Source: Roseibium marinum (GTDB lineage Bacteria; Pseudomonadota; Alphaproteobacteria; Rhizobiales; Stappiaceae). Taken from it: a DNA stretch of 64,000 nucleotides. Of the stretch, positions 62,706 through 64,000 are shown piece by piece (positions within the stretch are counted from its first letter, which is position 1; each line of letters starts with the position of its first letter). The notes under the pieces were generated by a model, which searched no databases, was not told where the DNA came from, and saw nothing but the letters and a program-made list of their open reading frames with translations. The DNA lies in the NCBI RefSeq assembly GCF_002906165.1, contig NZ_PPCN01000001.1, positions 62,001-126,000 on the forward strand, given 5' to 3'. Position numbers and translations under genes: made by a program.

Positions 62706-63530
62706 CTATTCCGGCAGGATATCCCGCAGATAGAAAGCCATGCCCTTGCTCTGGTCCCACTGGCGCGGGTAGCCCAGGGAGACCTCCTCGAAGCGGGAGC
62801 CGTCGCGCCAGTCCGTGCGGCGCGTGTGCAGGTGTCCGGAAATCACCACTTTTGCGTTGAAGCGCCGGTGCCAGTCCTCTGTCCGCCGGGTGCCGCACCA
62901 GGGCGTGAAGCGGGGCGCCCGTGGAATATGGATCAGGTCGCTGCGCAACGGATAGTGATTGACCAGGATCGTCGCGGCACCGGCGGGAATATCCCCAAGC
63001 CGCCGTTCCGCTTCCTCGCAGCGCCTTGAGCACCAGTCGTCGCGGCTGACCCAGGGGGCGGGGCTCAGATAGAGTTCATCCGCGCAAACGGCGCCCTGCT
63101 CGCGGGCCCAGCCGATCACCTCATCGCGCTCGATGTGCTCGGGCCGGAAACTGTAGTCGTAAAGCAGAAACAGCGGCGCGATGACATGCGGCCCGCCGGG
63201 CCCGCCCCAGGTCTGGAACGGATCCTCCGGCGTGACGATGCCGTAGTCGCGGGCGCAGTCGACAAGCGCGCGGTAGCGCGTCTCTCCGGTCAGGGCAGGG
63301 CCGCCACCCGGCTCCGGGATGGACCACAGGTCGTGGTTTCCCGGCACCCAGAAAACCTTCGCGAATTTTCCGGCAAGTGTCTCGAAAGCCAGCCGGATAT
63401 GATCGAACCGCTCAGCGACATCGCCCGCGACGATCAGCCAGTCGTTTTCGAAGACCGGCAGGTCATGCAGCGCCTCGCGATTGGCGGGACTGGCAAGGTG
63501 AAGGTCGCTGATGGCTTTCAGTTTTGACAT
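62706..63530 (-). CDS. Metallophosphoesterase similar to mycobacterial phosphopantetheinyl hydrolase PptH
   Basis: 274 aa. Calcineurin-like metal motifs: SDLH (Asp9, His11), AGDVAE (Asp37), PGNHD (Asn65-His66), NHYPL (His192), GHLH (232-235). Beyond these, segments match my memory of M. tuberculosis PptH (Rv2795c): NDWLIVAGDVAERFDHIR, FAKVFWVPGNHDLW, FLLYDYSF, DDWC, WCGT-TEDWH and RFEEVSLGYPRQW. PptH removes phosphopantetheine from carrier proteins and neighbours the transferase PptT. Here it also neighbours a transferase, which supports the call. Start 63530 at MSKLKAISDLH. Confidence 0.82.
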   Translation of the reverse strand: MSKLKAISDLHLASPANREALHDLPVFENDWLIVAGDVAERFDHIRLAFETLAGKFAKVFWVPGNHDLWSIPEPGGGPALTGETRYRALVDCARDYGIVTPEDPFQTWGGPGGPHVIAPLFLLYDYSFRPEHIERDEVIGWAREQGAVCADELYLSPAPWVSRDDWCSRRCEEAERRLGDIPAGAATILVNHYPLRSDLIHIPRAPRFTPWCGTRRTEDWHRRFNAKVVISGHLHTRRTDWRDGSRFEEVSLGYPRQWDQSKGMAFYLRDILPE

Positions 63531-63819
63531 TTCTGGCTGCGACTTCCTTGACCTTGGCGGACTGGCACCAGGGGGCTGTCCGGGAACGTGCCAATATAGG
63601 TATGTTTTTCCTGAGGCGAAGAGGCTGCGAACAAACAGACTGGCCTCAGGACAGGCAACCCGGAAAAATCTGCATGCGGCACCGTCCCGTACGGACGGGT
63701 ATTCCAATGAATTGATAAAATGGACTAACGTTCTCCGGTGCCGTAAGGCGTTAGAATTCCCGGTCCCGGAAATCGCCGCAGGGCTACGCATCGGGACCCG
63801 GATTTTCAAGGAGTAACCA
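63531..63819. promoter_or_regulatory. Promoter region of the last, truncated gene
   Basis: About 290 bases between divergent genes. The inverted repeat CTAACG...CGTTAG (63725-63730 and 63749-63754) may be an operator. A TTGATA element just upstream (63713-63718) could be a -35. No gene supported. Confidence 0.35.
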
Positions 63820-64000
63820 ATGTCCGCGACTGTCTTTACCGGCTGCATGCCTGCCCTGATGACGCCCTGCAGAGCCGACCGGACGCCGGATTTCGATGCT
63901 CTGGTGAGGAAGGGACAGGAGCTGATCGGCCTCGGCATGTCCGCCGTGGTCTATTGCGGCTCCATGGGCGACTGGCCGCTGCTGAGCGACGCGCAGCGCA
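63820..64000 (+). CDS. Dihydrodipicolinate-synthase-family protein, cut by the window end
   Basis: The first 60 codons only: MSATVFTGCMPALMTPC, then VRKGQELIGLGMSAVVYCGSMGDWPLL, which is the DapA/NanA-type barrel start with the phosphate/carboxylate-binding loop (here CGSMGDW instead of the usual NGTTGE). This variant loop suggests a DapA-family aldolase or deaminase used in catabolism (for example hydroxyproline breakdown) rather than lysine synthesis. Shine-Dalgarno AAGGAG before ATG 63820. Confidence 0.8.
   Translation, partial: MSATVFTGCMPALMTPCRADRTPDFDALVRKGQELIGLGMSAVVYCGSMGDWPLLSDAQR

Overview
The window is GC-rich (except one short AT-rich island), gene-dense DNA with mostly tight ATGA-type operon overlaps. 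Gene content (red-type RuBisCO with CbbX, complete SoxXYZABCD, FdsGBACD formate dehydrogenase, TTT and BMP-type ABC transporters) points to an alphaproteobacterium. A marine Stappiaceae/Rhodobacteraceae-like, facultatively chemolithotrophic or mixotrophic bacterium is my best guess; this is inference from gene content, not from a search. No insertion sequence, integrase, CRISPR array or rRNA was seen. The only RNA gene found is one tRNA-Cys(GCA).

Layout. 1-5.9 kb: Ugp-like ABC importer operon (substrate-binding protein, two permeases, glycerophosphodiesterase, ATPase) preceded by an RpiR-type regulator. 6-12 kb: BMP-type nucleobase/nucleoside ABC importer ending in cytosine deaminase. 12.2-19.2 kb: LysR regulator and fdsGBA-fdhD-fdsD (NAD-dependent Mo formate dehydrogenase). 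19.3-24 kb: solo pxpA, a LysR regulator and a tripartite tricarboxylate transporter (tctCBA); the pxpA and tctC promoters share a 14-bp motif. 24.3 kb: tRNA-Cys. 24.5-34.2 kb: an unusual cluster of pdxH, a fold-III PLP-decarboxylase homologue that has lost its Schiff-base lysine, trpC, trpD, a trimethylamine-dehydrogenase-like flavoprotein, a YggS PLP-homeostasis protein, a solo B3/B4 tRNA-editing-type domain, a LysE exporter and an AraC regulator. 34.3-45.6 kb: cbbR divergent from cbbFPTALSXEZY (Calvin cycle, form I red-type RuBisCO, photorespiratory phosphatases). 45.6-61.7 kb: sox region (soxF-E-dsrE-D-C-B-A-Z-Y-X, soxW-V, divergent soxS-R, two YeeE/YedE SoxT-like transporters, a SoxH-like hydrolase and a small secreted protein). 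61.9-63.5 kb: Sfp-type phosphopantetheinyl transferase facing a PptH-like metallophosphoesterase. 63.8 kb to the end: start of a DapA-family gene.

How it fits together. Formate oxidation (NADH plus CO2) and thiosulfate oxidation (electrons to cytochrome c) sit on either side of a complete set of Calvin-cycle-specific enzymes, so the 12-62 kb stretch reads as an energy-plus-carbon module for lithoautotrophic or mixotrophic growth. The SoxR repressor (Cys42/Cys108, as in the SqrR/BigR persulfide sensors) has two exact ATTC-N8-GAAT operator candidates next to the SoxH-like and second SoxT-like genes. The most unusual part is the 24.5-34.2 kb cluster. Its five-gene core (B3/B4, yggS, amine dehydrogenase, trpD, trpC) is translationally coupled and flanked by an exporter and a regulator. 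I suggest a non-standard amino-acid or amine pathway with self-protection; that is a hypothesis.
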